Shown: one piece after another, positions 25,587-35,281 of the stretch
Layout of the letters: each line of letters opens with the position of its first letter
How positions within the stretch are numbered: the stretch's first letter is position 1
NCBI RefSeq assembly: GCF_017592825.1
Contig: NZ_JAGFMD010000001.1
Span: forward strand, 682,001-746,000
Direction: 5' to 3'
DNA from: Roseivirga sp. E12
GTDB taxonomy: Bacteria > Bacteroidota > Bacteroidia > Cytophagales > Cyclobacteriaceae
Length of the DNA stretch: 64,000 nucleotides
The notes under the pieces: model-generated
What the model was told of the DNA's origin: nothing
The model's input: the letters and a program-made list of their open reading frames with translations, nothing else
Databases searched by the model: none
Translations under genes and position numbers: made by a program

Positions 25587-26308
25587 CCCAAGATAGAAGT
25601 ATCACTATTCAGTACCTCTAGCACCTTTTCTTTATAGTTTCTACCGATAGGTAATTCGGTACCTCCAATTTCAATTACATTATTGGAAAAGGCTTCGATC
25701 TTTTTGATGGGGACAATAAACGATCGATGTATTCTAATGAAACAGTCTTCGGGAAGTTTTTGCTCCAGAAAGCTAATCTTCTGTAAGCTGATAACGTCTT
25801 TTTGAGGTAATTTGATTCTTACGTAATCCTTCAAACTTTCAATGTAAAGTATATCCTTAAGGTATACTTTGACCATCTTTCTGTCCGCCTTGAGGAAGAT
25901 ATATGGAGCATCAGAGCGCAATTCATCTATAGGAGTCAATTGCTCTTCTGATTCCTTCGAGCCGCCATTCATGGCCTTATTCACAGCCATTAAGAAACGT
26001 TGAAACGAAATGGGTTTAAGGAGGTAGTCTACCACGTTCAATTCGTAGCTTTCAATGGCGTACTCCCGATAGGCAGTTGTAAAAATGACATTGGGTATAG
26101 GATCCAAAACTTTCAAAAAGTCGATTCCATTCAGTTTTGGCATTTGAATGTCTAAGAAGATCAAGTCTACCTTTTCCTTTTTCAGTATATCGAATGCTTT
26201 AATGGCATTGTCGCAAGAAGCTAAAAGATCCAAACCGTCAATACGACCAACAAACGATTCGAGCACTTCTCTTGCCAATGGTTCATCATCTACGATGATA
26301 CAATTCAT
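25583..26308 (-). CDS. LytTR-family response regulator
   Basis: A 241-residue regulator with a receiver domain (acidic VDDEP, phospho-acceptor Asp53 in FLDIQMP, TTAYREYA, LLKPISFQRF) and a C-terminal LytTR domain (YIESLKDYVRIKL, CFIRIHRSFIVPIKKI, LPIGRNYKEK). The histidine kinase gene lies directly upstream, 11 bp away, so they form a pair. It is clearly a different protein from the first LytTR regulator of the window, not a recent duplicate. Targets unknown; the divergent DUF5916 gene is the nearest candidate. Confidence 0.93.
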   Translation of the reverse strand: MNCIIVDDEPLAREVLESFVGRIDGLDLLASCDNAIKAFDILKKEKVDLIFLDIQMPKLNGIDFLKVLDPIPNVIFTTAYREYAIESYELNVVDYLLKPISFQRFLMAVNKAMNGGSKESEEQLTPIDELRSDAPYIFLKADRKMVKVYLKDILYIESLKDYVRIKLPQKDVISLQKISFLEQKLPEDCFIRIHRSFIVPIKKIEAFSNNVIEIGGTELPIGRNYKEKVLEVLNSDTSILG

Positions 26309-26319
26309 TGTGACTGAGT

Positions 26320-27381
26320 TTAAAAATTGAGTTTTAACACTACTAAAAATGATTCAGAAGATTCGTGAATATCTAATTGATACCGCTCAGGATAAAGAAT
26401 TTCTAAACGCCTTTTGACGTTTGTTAAGCCTATTCCTTGCTTGTAATCAAAACGATCTTCGGTCACTTCCTGAATACTCTTACTGTTTTCAACCTTTAAG
26501 GTTAGGTTTTCTGTTTTCAGTGTTAAGTCTATAGAAATCCATGACTCGTCTAACTCTTCACTAACACCATGCTTAAAGGCATTTTCTATAAAGGGTAAAA
26601 TCATCAAAGGAGCAATGGCCCTTCCATTGATTTCACCAAACAGATTGAAGTTTACGTTTAATCGATCCCCGTACCTTATTTTCTCTAGCACAATATAATC
26701 CTCAACTAACCTCACTTCTTTATCCAGTGCCACTGTGTCTGCAGTGCAATCATAGAGCATATAGCTCAGCAAATCAGAAAGCTTAAGAACAACCTCAGGC
26801 GCCTCTTTGCTCTGCTTGAGTGTTAAAGCATACAGGTTGTTAAGGGTATTAAAGAGGAAATGGGGATGTACTTGGGCTTTTAAGAACTTCAGCTCAGCTT
26901 GAAGTTTTTCTTCCGCCAGTTCTTGGTTATTCTTTTGCTGTTTGTACCAGAACTTAAACCACTTTGCTACAATGGCCAAGGCGACCACAGGGTATATTTT
27001 CGAGGTATTCTTAAATATCTTTCCAAAATTCCATAATTCCGGCTCATAGTTATCACCAGCCCAGAATAAGGGGTGTTGCACCCATACATAGCAGAACCAA
27101 ATAAAGACACTGAAAATTAGAATTATGGATAGTAAGGAAATGAAAAACTGTCCAAACTTACCTTTGAAAAGAAGTTTGGGCATCAGAAAGTAAAGGACGA
27201 TATATACTGCCGGAATTTGGACTACGGCATCAATCCAAACAATTTGAAACTGTTTGCTATAGTCCTCTTCAAAAGAGCCATATACTAAGGCGAAAAAGGA
27301 GGTGTATATCACCCAAAAGATAATATGCCAAAGTACTCTGGGGCTATCAAAGATTAGTTTTTCAAAATTGACTCTCGGCAT
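26320..27381 (-). CDS. LytS-type sensor histidine kinase
   Basis: A ~353-residue membrane kinase with four hydrophobic segments in the first ~150 residues, then a short coiled coil, the phosphoacceptor motif LKAQVHPHFLFNTLNNLYAL, the N box MILPFIENAFKHGV and the G box KQGIGLTNVKRRLEILYPE. This is the domain order of the LytS/YehU class without an extra sensor domain. I use the ATG at 27381; the frame extends to a TTG at 27408. It precedes the LytTR regulator by 11 bp. Signal unknown. Confidence 0.92.
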   Translation of the reverse strand: MPRVNFEKLIFDSPRVLWHIIFWVIYTSFFALVYGSFEEDYSKQFQIVWIDAVVQIPAVYIVLYFLMPKLLFKGKFGQFFISLLSIILIFSVFIWFCYVWVQHPLFWAGDNYEPELWNFGKIFKNTSKIYPVVALAIVAKWFKFWYKQQKNNQELAEEKLQAELKFLKAQVHPHFLFNTLNNLYALTLKQSKEAPEVVLKLSDLLSYMLYDCTADTVALDKEVRLVEDYIVLEKIRYGDRLNVNFNLFGEINGRAIAPLMILPFIENAFKHGVSEELDESWISIDLTLKTENLTLKVENSKSIQEVTEDRFDYKQGIGLTNVKRRLEILYPERYQLDIHESSESFLVVLKLNF

Positions 27382-27622
27382 ATAATAGAATTGTCTCTCG
27401 AACCTCAAACTTATCTAATTAGTTGCAGACTTGTTGCTTATTAGATGTATGTTGTAAAGAATCAGACGAACGTTTTGGTTTATTCGACTAACCACCTCTA
27501 CCCTCTTAAACTGTTGTTTGTCTGGGCGTTATGCTCATTGGTCTAAAACCAAGATTAGACAGTAACCTAAACTCTTAGTCATAGTATACCTGATCATTAC
27601 TGACAGGTCAACACTCTAAACT

Positions 27623-29827
27623 ATGAAGTTTTTCATTGCATTTATTTTAAGCATGTCCTCAACCATGCTTCTTGCACAAAACGATTCTGAAACTCGAGAT
27701 CAATTTATATTCGGGCTTAATAGAACAAATCAGATAATTGATATTGATGGCTCAGAAGCCGACCCTGGTTGGATAGATGCAGCCAAGATTGATCACCTCA
27801 CGAATCATTGGCCAGTAGACACTGGCAACCCAGATGCACTTACCGAAGTCTGGGCAGTTTACGACAATGAATTCATCTATATCAAAGCTAAACTATACGA
27901 CCAAGGACAACGTGTGGTCCAATCACTTCGAAGAGACAATCGTGAGGCGCATTGGAACAGTGATAGTTTCACAGTTATAATAGACCCTTTTAATAATAAG
28001 CAAAGCGGGTTCTTCTTCGGGGTTAATGCGGGAGGTGCTCAAATGGAAGCGCTTTTGAGCTTAGATGGTGGAGATACTGAATTCGATGAGAACTGGGATA
28101 ATAAGTGGTATTCTGAAGTCAAAGCCTATGATGATCACTGGCTTGTAGAGATGGCCATCCCTTTTAAAACACTCAGGTATGGTACTCAACTGTCTGAATG
28201 GGGAATTAACTTTATCAGAGGAGATATGCAACGCAATGTATTCTCTACCTGGACACAATTTCCATTGAACTATGGCGGTATCGACCTCAACTTTATGGGT
28301 ACACTGAAGTGGGATGATCAGCCTAAAAAAGCTGAAGGAAAAGTTGTCCTGATCCCCTACCTGGCCGGTGGAACCAACAGAAACTTTGAAGACACAGAAG
28401 GACAAACAAATTATCAACAAGAGTTTGATGGAGGCCTTGATGCTAAAGTGGCAATCACTGGCTCTCTGAGTCTTGACCTAACGTTGAATCCTGATTTCTC
28501 CAATGTCGATGTAGATCAGCAGGTGACCAATCTCACACGATTCAGTATATTTTTCCCAGAAAGGCGAAATTTCTTTCTTGAGAATGGAGACATCTTCTCC
28601 AATTTCGGGAGCTGGCAAATACAACCTTTCTTTTCACGGACTATCGGGCTAAGTAAGGGGCAACAAATCCCAATTAATTATGGGGCGAGACTTACAGGTA
28701 ACCTGACACCAAACCTCAGGATTGGAGTAATGAACATTCAGACAGGTGATTTAGATGAAATTGTTGCCAACAACTATACTGTTGCTGCTGTACATCAGAG
28801 GGTTCTAAAAAGATCCGTGCTAAAAGCGCTCTTCATCAATCGACAAGCTGATGGAAATGATTTCGGAAGAAATGGCGGCATCGAATTTAACTATGTGCAT
28901 CCATCTGGACGATGGGATAATACCGTAAGATTTCATGCTGCAACAACCGATGAAGGCCTAGATAAGAATACGTTTTACGGTTTTTCAGGGGGCTATAGAG
29001 GAAGACATTTACGCTCGGGATGGAGTTTTGATGTCGTTGGTGAGAACTACATCACAGAACTAGGTTTTAACCCAAGAATTAACAATTTCGATGCAATCAC
29101 AGAGCAAACTATCAGACAAGGTTATACTAGAGTCAACCCATGGATGGTCTATCGTTTCATTCCGGAAAATGAAAACAGTAAGCTCAACCAGCATGGCATT
29201 CGGACATGGCATAACTTATGGCTCAATCCAGATAATAGTTTGAATGAACGAGGCCATGGCATTGCTTATGACTTCATCTTCAAGAATACTTCAGAACTAC
29301 GCATCAATCGTTTCTCAAGAGAAATCAACTTGCCAGTAGCCACCAATTTGATTGGAGCAGACAACCCACTACCAGTTGCTAATTATCAGTTCTCAGAGTT
29401 CTTTGTCAATTACTTAACCGACAGAAGAAAAGTATTGAGCGCTGACCTAAGGGTGAGGTATGGAGACTTTTTTAATGGTGAGCGATTAGGTGTTATCACA
29501 GGTCTCAATATTCGAGCACAACCTTGGGGTACTTTTGGCATAAACTATGAGTTTAACAAAGTAGAATTAGCTGAAGGCTTTGGAGAAACCACTTTGCACT
29601 TACTAAGAGCCAATACGGAAATCAGTTTCTCAAATACCATGTTCTGGACTACGGCCATACAGTACAATTCTCAATCAGAGAACTACAATATCTTTAGTCG
29701 ATTTCAATGGAGATTCAAGCCAATGTCTGACTTTTTCCTTGTTTACACGGACAATTACAGCACCGAAGGGCTAAATATCAAAAATCGTCAGATCGTTTTC
29801 AAGGTCACCTACTGGCTGAACATGTAG
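27623..29827 (+). CDS. DUF5916 outer-membrane protein with N-terminal CBM9-like domain
   Basis: A 734-residue exported protein with a signal peptide (FFIAFILSMSSTMLLAQ). Residues ~35-230 form a carbohydrate-binding-module-9-like domain (IDIDGSEADPGWIDAA, VWAVYDNEFIYIKAKLYD, VEMAIPFKTLRY), and the rest, with many alternating amphipathic strands and aromatic ends, fits the DUF5916 beta-barrel-like region (FSIFFPERRNFFLENGDIF is typical). The C-terminus ends in a strand with WLNM, as expected for outer-membrane insertion. Family members are abundant in Bacteroidetes and uncharacterised; transport or binding of an oligomeric substrate is a guess. Divergent from the LytS gene across 214 bp in which I found no clear operator. 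Confidence 0.88.
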   Translation: MKFFIAFILSMSSTMLLAQNDSETRDQFIFGLNRTNQIIDIDGSEADPGWIDAAKIDHLTNHWPVDTGNPDALTEVWAVYDNEFIYIKAKLYDQGQRVVQSLRRDNREAHWNSDSFTVIIDPFNNKQSGFFFGVNAGGAQMEALLSLDGGDTEFDENWDNKWYSEVKAYDDHWLVEMAIPFKTLRYGTQLSEWGINFIRGDMQRNVFSTWTQFPLNYGGIDLNFMGTLKWDDQPKKAEGKVVLIPYLAGGTNRNFEDTEGQTNYQQEFDGGLDAKVAITGSLSLDLTLNPDFSNVDVDQQVTNLTRFSIFFPERRNFFLENGDIFSNFGSWQIQPFFSRTIGLSKGQQIPINYGARLTGNLTPNLRIGVMNIQTGDLDEIVANNYTVAAVHQRVLKRSVLKALFINRQADGNDFGRNGGIEFNYVHPSGRWDNTVRFHAATTDEGLDKNTFYGFSGGYRGRHLRSGWSFDVVGENYITELGFNPRINNFDAITEQTIRQGYTRVNPWMVYRFIPENENSKLNQHGIRTWHNLWLNPDNSLNERGHGIAYDFIFKNTSELRINRFSREINLPVATNLIGADNPLPVANYQFSEFFVNYLTDRRKVLSADLRVRYGDFFNGERLGVITGLNIRAQPWGTFGINYEFNKVELAEGFGETTLHLLRANTEISFSNTMFWTTAIQYNSQSENYNIFSRFQWRFKPMSDFFLVYTDNYSTEGLNIKNRQIVFKVTYWLNM

Positions 29828-29921
29828 GGCTCAAACTGTAGTTGAAAAAACTTCAACTGGCCTAGTCAAATTCTTCATAGTGGCTTCCAATGGGAGGCCA
29901 CTAATTCAGCTATATTGGGTC

Positions 29922-30821
29922 ATGTTTCAGCCACGACAACGACAAGCATTACTCTTTGGGCTACCTGTATTAATCTGGGGCTCCACATGGTACGCCATTA
30001 CTTTTCAACTAGGTACAGTTGACCCTTTGATCTCTGTAGCCTATCGTTTCTGGGCGAGCTGTATTTTGCTATTAGGCTTTTGCCTATTGACCAAAAGATC
30101 TCTCAAGTTCAACCTTAACCAGCATTTGAGAATGGCCCTTCAGGGTGCTTTGTTGTTTGGTTTCAATTATTGGCTTGTCTACCAGGCAGAAGAACTGATC
30201 AACAGTGGATTGGTTGCCATTGGTTTTTCTACAATTATATTCTTCAACATCATCTTTGGAGTATTGCTTTTGAGACAGAAAGTAGAATCAAAAGTTATTG
30301 GAGGCGCCCTTCTTGGTCTGATTGGAACCTCCATCATTTTCTGGAATGAAATCAGTCAGTTTGAAGCTACTCAAGATGGATTTTTGGGAGTTACACTCTG
30401 CGTAGTTAGTGTTATGATTGCCAGCCTAGGTAATATTACAAGTGCGAAGAATTCTTCTCTAAAGATTCCAGTTGTTCAGGCCACGGGGTTCGGAATGATG
30501 TATGGAGCCATTATCATGACCATATTAGCGATTGTGCTTGGAAAGCCTCTTGAAATAGACACGGGCACTGGATATTTACTATCAATGGGATATTTGATTG
30601 TCTTCGGTTCAATTATCGCCTTCGTAGCCTACTTAACATTAATAAGCGAAATTGGACCAGGCAAAGCAGCCTATAGCATCGTTCTTGTACCATTGGTAGC
30701 AGTAACAATATCGACTTTTTTAGAGGACTTCCAATTCACATTCTTCACTGGGCTAGGTATGGTATTTTTAGTTTCAGGAAACTTCTTTGCCCTCAAACGG
30801 AAAAAGGCATTGGGCAAGTGA
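29922..30821 (+). CDS. EamA-family (DMT) transporter
   Basis: A ~299-residue integral membrane protein with ten predicted segments in two EamA repeats of five. The opening LPVLIWGSTWYAITFQLG and the second-half GSIIAFVAYLTLISEIGPGKAAY are characteristic of the drug/metabolite transporter superfamily, whose members export amino acids, metabolites or drugs. The substrate cannot be read. I prefer the ATG at 29922 to the GTG at 29880, which would add a polar leader not seen in the family. Confidence 0.88.
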   Translation: MFQPRQRQALLFGLPVLIWGSTWYAITFQLGTVDPLISVAYRFWASCILLLGFCLLTKRSLKFNLNQHLRMALQGALLFGFNYWLVYQAEELINSGLVAIGFSTIIFFNIIFGVLLLRQKVESKVIGGALLGLIGTSIIFWNEISQFEATQDGFLGVTLCVVSVMIASLGNITSAKNSSLKIPVVQATGFGMMYGAIIMTILAIVLGKPLEIDTGTGYLLSMGYLIVFGSIIAFVAYLTLISEIGPGKAAYSIVLVPLVAVTISTFLEDFQFTFFTGLGMVFLVSGNFFALKRKKALGK

Positions 30822-30904
30822 TTAAATCCAAGAGATTTACCTCACATCTCTGCCCATAACAGCCCATCATTAAATTCTGAGGCTTCGCAAATAAAACACC
30901 TCTA

Positions 30905-30920
30905 AAATCCTCGAGGATTT
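30905..30920. promoter_or_regulatory. Perfect 16 bp palindrome
   Basis: AAATCCTCGAGGATTT is fully symmetrical and lies 44 bp upstream of the small membrane-protein gene. No T-run follows, so it is more likely a protein-binding site than a terminator; chance is not excluded. Confidence 0.3.
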
Positions 30921-30963
30921 CATAAGTTCAACCTATACTAGTTACTCACCTAACGCACTAGTT

Positions 30964-31518
30964 TTGAACTACTCAAAAGACTCAACCTCAAGTCAGGGTC
31001 AAAAGTCGTCTCTGAAAAGAGCGCCCTATTCTGACTTTTTCGGGACCTATCGCTATTCCCTTATTGGCTTATTCTTGGCGATAATCCTGCTATTTGCTAC
31101 AATATGCTTTGATCTTGATCTCTTCGAAAAGTTAGTTGAACTGACCATCCAAATTGAATTTTTGGAGATCGATGAATTTATTTTACCCATAGTGCTTTTT
31201 CTATCCGGCTGTAGTCTCAATTTGATCCGTATTGCGCGCAAGAGATACCTGCAAAATCAACGTATCGAAGTCTATAAGAACATGATGCTAGCATCTAATC
31301 ATGTTTTAAAAACATGCATGAATCAAATGATGCTTGTAAGACTTGCTGCCGAAGAGACTCCTGATTTTGACCCGGAGATGATCAAGTTATTTGACAGAAT
31401 TGTAGCCTCTTCCAAAGACCAACTCGAGGCTCTTGGAAAAATTGAGAACCTAAGTATAGATGCTATTTGGCAATCTATCTATGACCATAGTATTACAGAA
31501 ATAGAGGTACTTGAATAA
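30964..31518 (+). CDS. Small membrane protein of unknown function
   Basis: A 184-residue protein not recognised. Two hydrophobic segments lie at about 32-50 and 76-92, followed by a cytoplasmic helical region with KNMMLASNHVLKTCMNQMMLVRLAAEE that resembles a dimerisation helix hairpin of the histidine kinase kind, but no catalytic ATPase domain follows. The only usable start in range is a TTG at 30964; no ATG occurs before the second membrane segment has passed. Converges on the sugar dehydrogenase gene with 4 bp between the stops. Confidence 0.65.
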   Translation: MNYSKDSTSSQGQKSSLKRAPYSDFFGTYRYSLIGLFLAIILLFATICFDLDLFEKLVELTIQIEFLEIDEFILPIVLFLSGCSLNLIRIARKRYLQNQRIEVYKNMMLASNHVLKTCMNQMMLVRLAAEETPDFDPEMIKLFDRIVASSKDQLEALGKIENLSIDAIWQSIYDHSITEIEVLE

Positions 31519-31522
31519 GATA

Positions 31523-32641
31523 CTAAGGCTTCAACCTATACAAGCCTTTACCTTCAACACCCACGTACAAATAGCCATCATTACCCATCTCTACATTTCT
31601 AACGCGACCAATACCCTCGGCAATCTTCTCTTCCTTAACCACTTTATTATCCTCAATGACTAGTCTTACCAAATAGGCAAACTTCAGTGAACCTACAATC
31701 AGATTACCATCCCAACCTTCATATTTCGAATTGCTTACAAAGGCCATCCCACATGGGGCAATAGATGGCACCCAATAAGTGACAGGCTGCTCCATCCCTT
31801 CTCTTGAAGTTTCATCAGTGATTTTGCTTCCGCTGTAATTAATGCCATAAGTAATTACTGGCCAACCATAGTTTTTTCCTGCTCCAATAATGTTCACCTC
31901 ATCACCACCTCTCGGTCCATGCTCATGCGTCCATATTTCGCCTGTAGTAGGGTTTTTTGCCATGCCCTGAGGGTTTCTATGCCCGTATGAATAAACTGCC
32001 TTCTTAGCACCGTCTGTATTGACAAAAGGGTTGTCTACAGGAATGCGCCCGTCATCATGCAAGCGATAGACTTTCCCTCCATCTCTGGTTAAATCCTGAG
32101 GATTATTATCTCTATTGCCTCTATCACCAATTGAAAAATAGACATAGCCTTCGTTGTCAAAGGCTATACGGCTTCCAAAGTGTTGACCGGCAGTTGTGTT
32201 GGGTGAACCCTTGTATAGTACTGTATGATTTTCAAAACTGCTACCATTCCATTGTGCTCTCGAGAGTGCTGTCATGGCTCCATTGCCCTCACCTTCGCTG
32301 CTTGAATAAGTAAAGTAAACCCATTGATTATTAGCAAAATCAGGATGAAGCTCTATGTCCAAAAGGCCTCCTTGACCTCTAGAAACACTTTGAGGTCCTC
32401 CAGTAACCGATTTATTGACAACCGAACCGTTAGAAATCTGTACGATAGAACCTGCCTTCTCCGTCACCAAAATATCTCCATTGGGTAGAAATGTCATCCC
32501 CCATGGATTATTTAGTTCATTAGTCACCAATTCAGGCGTTACACTTTCAGTTTCTGTTTGAACATCAACAATATTACCCTCTGTATCACAGGCCAAAAAG
32601 CCTAGAATACTGAGCAATGAGATAATGATTTGGACGCGCAT
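31523..32641 (-). CDS. PQQ-type sugar dehydrogenase lipoprotein
   Basis: A ~372-residue protein of the soluble glucose/aldose sugar dehydrogenase family, a six-bladed propeller that oxidises sugars with pyrroloquinoline quinone. Characteristic segments are NNPWGMTFLPNGDILVTEKAG, the catalytic-His region AGQHFGSRIAF, SYGHRNPQGM and HEHGPRGGDEVN. From the ATG at 32641 the N-terminus is a lipoprotein signal with the lipobox LGFLAC, so it would be anchored in the periplasm. The frame runs on to 32704, adding 21 polar residues that would spoil the signal. No pqq synthesis genes are in the window. Confidence 0.9.
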   Translation of the reverse strand: MRVQIIISLLSILGFLACDTEGNIVDVQTETESVTPELVTNELNNPWGMTFLPNGDILVTEKAGSIVQISNGSVVNKSVTGGPQSVSRGQGGLLDIELHPDFANNQWVYFTYSSSEGEGNGAMTALSRAQWNGSSFENHTVLYKGSPNTTAGQHFGSRIAFDNEGYVYFSIGDRGNRDNNPQDLTRDGGKVYRLHDDGRIPVDNPFVNTDGAKKAVYSYGHRNPQGMAKNPTTGEIWTHEHGPRGGDEVNIIGAGKNYGWPVITYGINYSGSKITDETSREGMEQPVTYWVPSIAPCGMAFVSNSKYEGWDGNLIVGSLKFAYLVRLVIEDNKVVKEEKIAEGIGRVRNVEMGNDGYLYVGVEGKGLYRLKP

Positions 32642-32716
32642 AGGGTTAAATTTTCGTTGTTCAATACTTCTTGTGAATCTCTTTTCTAACGGTTGTTGAG
32701 TCAAACTATTGATACA

Positions 32717-33094
32717 TCAGCAATCAATATCTTTTCCCTCAGCCCACTTCTGAGCAGCGATTTTGATAAACTCGTCAATTCTTGTCTCCGCTAGTTTTAC
32801 GGACTTTGAAAATCGAATACAGCCTTTACCTATATTAATTCCTGTTAGTAGTTCACCAGTAGGGTCCACTTTCTTAGCATCGCCCACATAAAAGCTTACA
32901 TAGCCTTTTTGAGCGTTCAAGTGAAAAGCAGCACCTCGATCATCTGCATAGCTCAACATTTTATAATTGATACCTTCAGATAAGCTTGGGGCCATTTCAT
33001 GAATGATAGTTCTTAATTGAAGAAGTTTCTCCTTTCTCCAATCATCCTCCAATTGATCGATATACTCTTTAGGGGTTTCAGCATCATAAAGCAT
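32717..33094 (-). CDS. DUF1801 family protein
   Basis: A 125-residue soluble protein with the DUF1801 (YdhG-like) fold: an N-terminal helix pair (PKEYIDQLEDDWRKEKLLQLRTII), a central AFHLNAQKGYVSFYVGD strand pair, and the late GKGCIRFSK segment. The family resembles the N-terminal domain of frataxin-like iron chaperones, but the role is not settled. It is complete and stands alone, 13 bp in front of the extended frame of the sugar dehydrogenase gene. Confidence 0.8.
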   Translation of the reverse strand: MLYDAETPKEYIDQLEDDWRKEKLLQLRTIIHEMAPSLSEGINYKMLSYADDRGAAFHLNAQKGYVSFYVGDAKKVDPTGELLTGINIGKGCIRFSKSVKLAETRIDEFIKIAAQKWAEGKDIDC

Positions 33095-33145
33095 GCTTCA
33101 ATATCGGAAATTTCTTTTAAGTCCACATTGCCTATATTGTAACTA

Positions 33146-33847
33146 ATGAAGACCTGGATAATTCTACTATGCCTAACAATTACATTCACCATGTCAGCAC
33201 AAGATGACTTTAGTATTTCCGCCTATGCCAACTTTGAGAAATACGCTGCTGATAATGAAAGGCTAGGCCTGCCGAAGGAGAATGAAAAGCGTGTTGTCTT
33301 TATGGGGAATTCAATAACTGAGGCCTGGGTGAACTTTAGTCCAAAATTCTTCTCTGATAACAACTACATAGGACGTGGTATCAGCGGACAAGTGACCCAT
33401 CAAATGCTTCTAAGGTTTAGGGCGGATGTAATCGCATTGAATCCAAAAGCTGTTGTGATACTGGCTGGGACTAATGACATTGCTCAGAATGCGGGGCCCG
33501 TATCTTTAGAAGAGATTGCAGGTAACATAAAGAGCATGGCAGAATTAGCACTTAAGAATAACATCAGAGTCGTACTCTGTTCTGTACTGCCTGCCAAAGA
33601 TTACCCTTGGAAGCCCAACATGAATCCCCTAGAAAAAATCCCAAAGTTGAATAAGATGCTCTTTGATTACACACAAAGAAAACCGAATGTATTCTATATT
33701 GACTTTTATGAAGCAATGGTCGATGATGAAGGTGGTTTGAAAGTACCCAAATACACCTCAGCTGACGACCTTGTTCATCCCAACAAAGCTGGCTATGACA
33801 TGATGGAGGCTTTAATACAAAGATTCATGCCTGTCATTGTAAATTGA
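33146..33847 (+). CDS. Exported SGNH/GDSL-type hydrolase
   Basis: A 233-residue esterase-like enzyme with a signal peptide (WIILLCLTITFTMSAQ). All four SGNH blocks are visible: GNSIT with Ser56, GRGISGQVT (Gly), LAGTNDI (Asn) and DDLVHPN near the C-terminus (Asp and His). This form is common in Bacteroidetes in polysaccharide or wall-modifying settings, acting as a carbohydrate deacetylase or lipase. There is no neighbouring pathway to fix the substrate. It converges on gltD with 6 bp between stops. Confidence 0.9.
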   Translation: MKTWIILLCLTITFTMSAQDDFSISAYANFEKYAADNERLGLPKENEKRVVFMGNSITEAWVNFSPKFFSDNNYIGRGISGQVTHQMLLRFRADVIALNPKAVVILAGTNDIAQNAGPVSLEEIAGNIKSMAELALKNNIRVVLCSVLPAKDYPWKPNMNPLEKIPKLNKMLFDYTQRKPNVFYIDFYEAMVDDEGGLKVPKYTSADDLVHPNKAGYDMMEALIQRFMPVIVN

Positions 33848-33853
33848 TACTTC

Positions 33854-35281
33854 CTAGACTTCAGCAACGTTCAATTCTAAGTATTTACAGACGGCATTGG
33901 CTGCTTTTCTACCCTCAGCTATGGCCCAAACCACCAAACTCTGCCCTCTTCGACAATCACCTGCTGCAAACACATTTTCTTCAGAGGTCTGATAATCGTT
34001 AGTATGGATATTGCCTCTAACATCTAGCTTCAGTCCGAATTGGCTGACCAATCCCTTATGTTCAGTATGGCTAAACCCTATAGCCAAAAAGGCCATATCA
34101 CATGGGATCAAATTTTCGGTACCGGGCACTTCCTCATACTGAAACTGATCTTTATCCACCCAATTAATCTTAATCGTTTCAACTCCTGTAAGCTTTCCCT
34201 TCTTTCCCACAAATCGTTTCGTTAAGATCGCCCAATCTCTGTCCACCCCCTCTTCATGAGAAGTAGATGTGGAGAGAATCATTGGCCACTCGGGCCAAGG
34301 GTTAGTCTTCAAACGCAATAGGGATGGCTTTTCCAAAAGTTCAATTTGAGTCACTTGTTCTGCGCCCTGACGGTTTGATGTTCCAACGCAATCTGCTCCG
34401 GTGTCTCCGCCACCGATCACTACCACACGCTTTCCTTTTGTATTGTATTGAGCTAAGTGTTCTTGCGTTTCTATGGCTAACAACTGATTTTGATGCTTTA
34501 GAAAGTCCATTGCATAGTGAACGCCATCTAATGTCCTACCCTCTATAGCTAAGTCCCTGGGCACGGTCGACCCTGTACATAATATTACTGAATCGTATTT
34601 CTCCTTGAGTTCTAATGCTGAAATATTCCTACCAATTTCAACCCCTGTTTTGAAGCTTATACCTACTTCTTTCATCAAAGAAACCCTTCTTTCCACAACT
34701 CGCTTCTCTAGCTTGAAGTCTGGAATTCCATACCTTAGAAGCCCTCCAGCTTCTCGATCTCGTTCGTAGATCGTTACCTTATGACCTTCCTTATTAAGTT
34801 CTTCAGCAGACGCTAAGCCAGCAGGACCTGACCCAACAACAGCCACTGCAAATCCCGAAGACTCAACCTTTTCAATTGGCTGTTCCCAACCTTCCAAGAA
34901 AGCCCTTTCGCTTATCTCCTTTTCAATATGTTCTATGTTAACAGCCTTACTATTGAGTCCTAATACACATGATGCCTCGCAGGGTGCAGGGCAGATCCGC
35001 CCGGTAAATTCAGGAAAGTTATTGGTAGACTTCAGCACTTGCCATGCTTCTTTCCATTCTCCACGATAAACGGCATCATTAAAATCTGGAATCTTATTAC
35101 CTAATGGGCAACCACTTTGGCAAAATGGAACCCCACAGTCCATGCATCTGGATGCTTGATCTTTGTACTGTCTTTCACTCCAGGGAATAGCGAATTCTTT
35201 GAAGTGGTTTACTCTAGACTCAGGGGTTTCATTTTCCTTTTTGAGTCGATCATGCTTTAGAAAACCTGTAACATCTCCCAT
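33854..35281 (-). CDS. gltD: Glutamate synthase small (beta) subunit
   Basis: A 475-residue NADPH-dependent flavoprotein subunit that passes electrons to GltB. The N-terminal cysteines CMDCGVPFCQSGCP and CPAPCEASC bind the 4Fe-4S clusters, VVGSGPAGLASAEELN and the later VIGGGDTGADCVG are the two dinucleotide motifs, and LVVWAIAEGRKAA is the FAD-domain end. Its ATG overlaps the TAA of gltB by one base (TAATG), so the subunits are translated in a coupled way. Confidence 0.97.
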   Translation of the reverse strand: MGDVTGFLKHDRLKKENETPESRVNHFKEFAIPWSERQYKDQASRCMDCGVPFCQSGCPLGNKIPDFNDAVYRGEWKEAWQVLKSTNNFPEFTGRICPAPCEASCVLGLNSKAVNIEHIEKEISERAFLEGWEQPIEKVESSGFAVAVVGSGPAGLASAEELNKEGHKVTIYERDREAGGLLRYGIPDFKLEKRVVERRVSLMKEVGISFKTGVEIGRNISALELKEKYDSVILCTGSTVPRDLAIEGRTLDGVHYAMDFLKHQNQLLAIETQEHLAQYNTKGKRVVVIGGGDTGADCVGTSNRQGAEQVTQIELLEKPSLLRLKTNPWPEWPMILSTSTSHEEGVDRDWAILTKRFVGKKGKLTGVETIKINWVDKDQFQYEEVPGTENLIPCDMAFLAIGFSHTEHKGLVSQFGLKLDVRGNIHTNDYQTSEENVFAAGDCRRGQSLVVWAIAEGRKAANAVCKYLELNVAEV

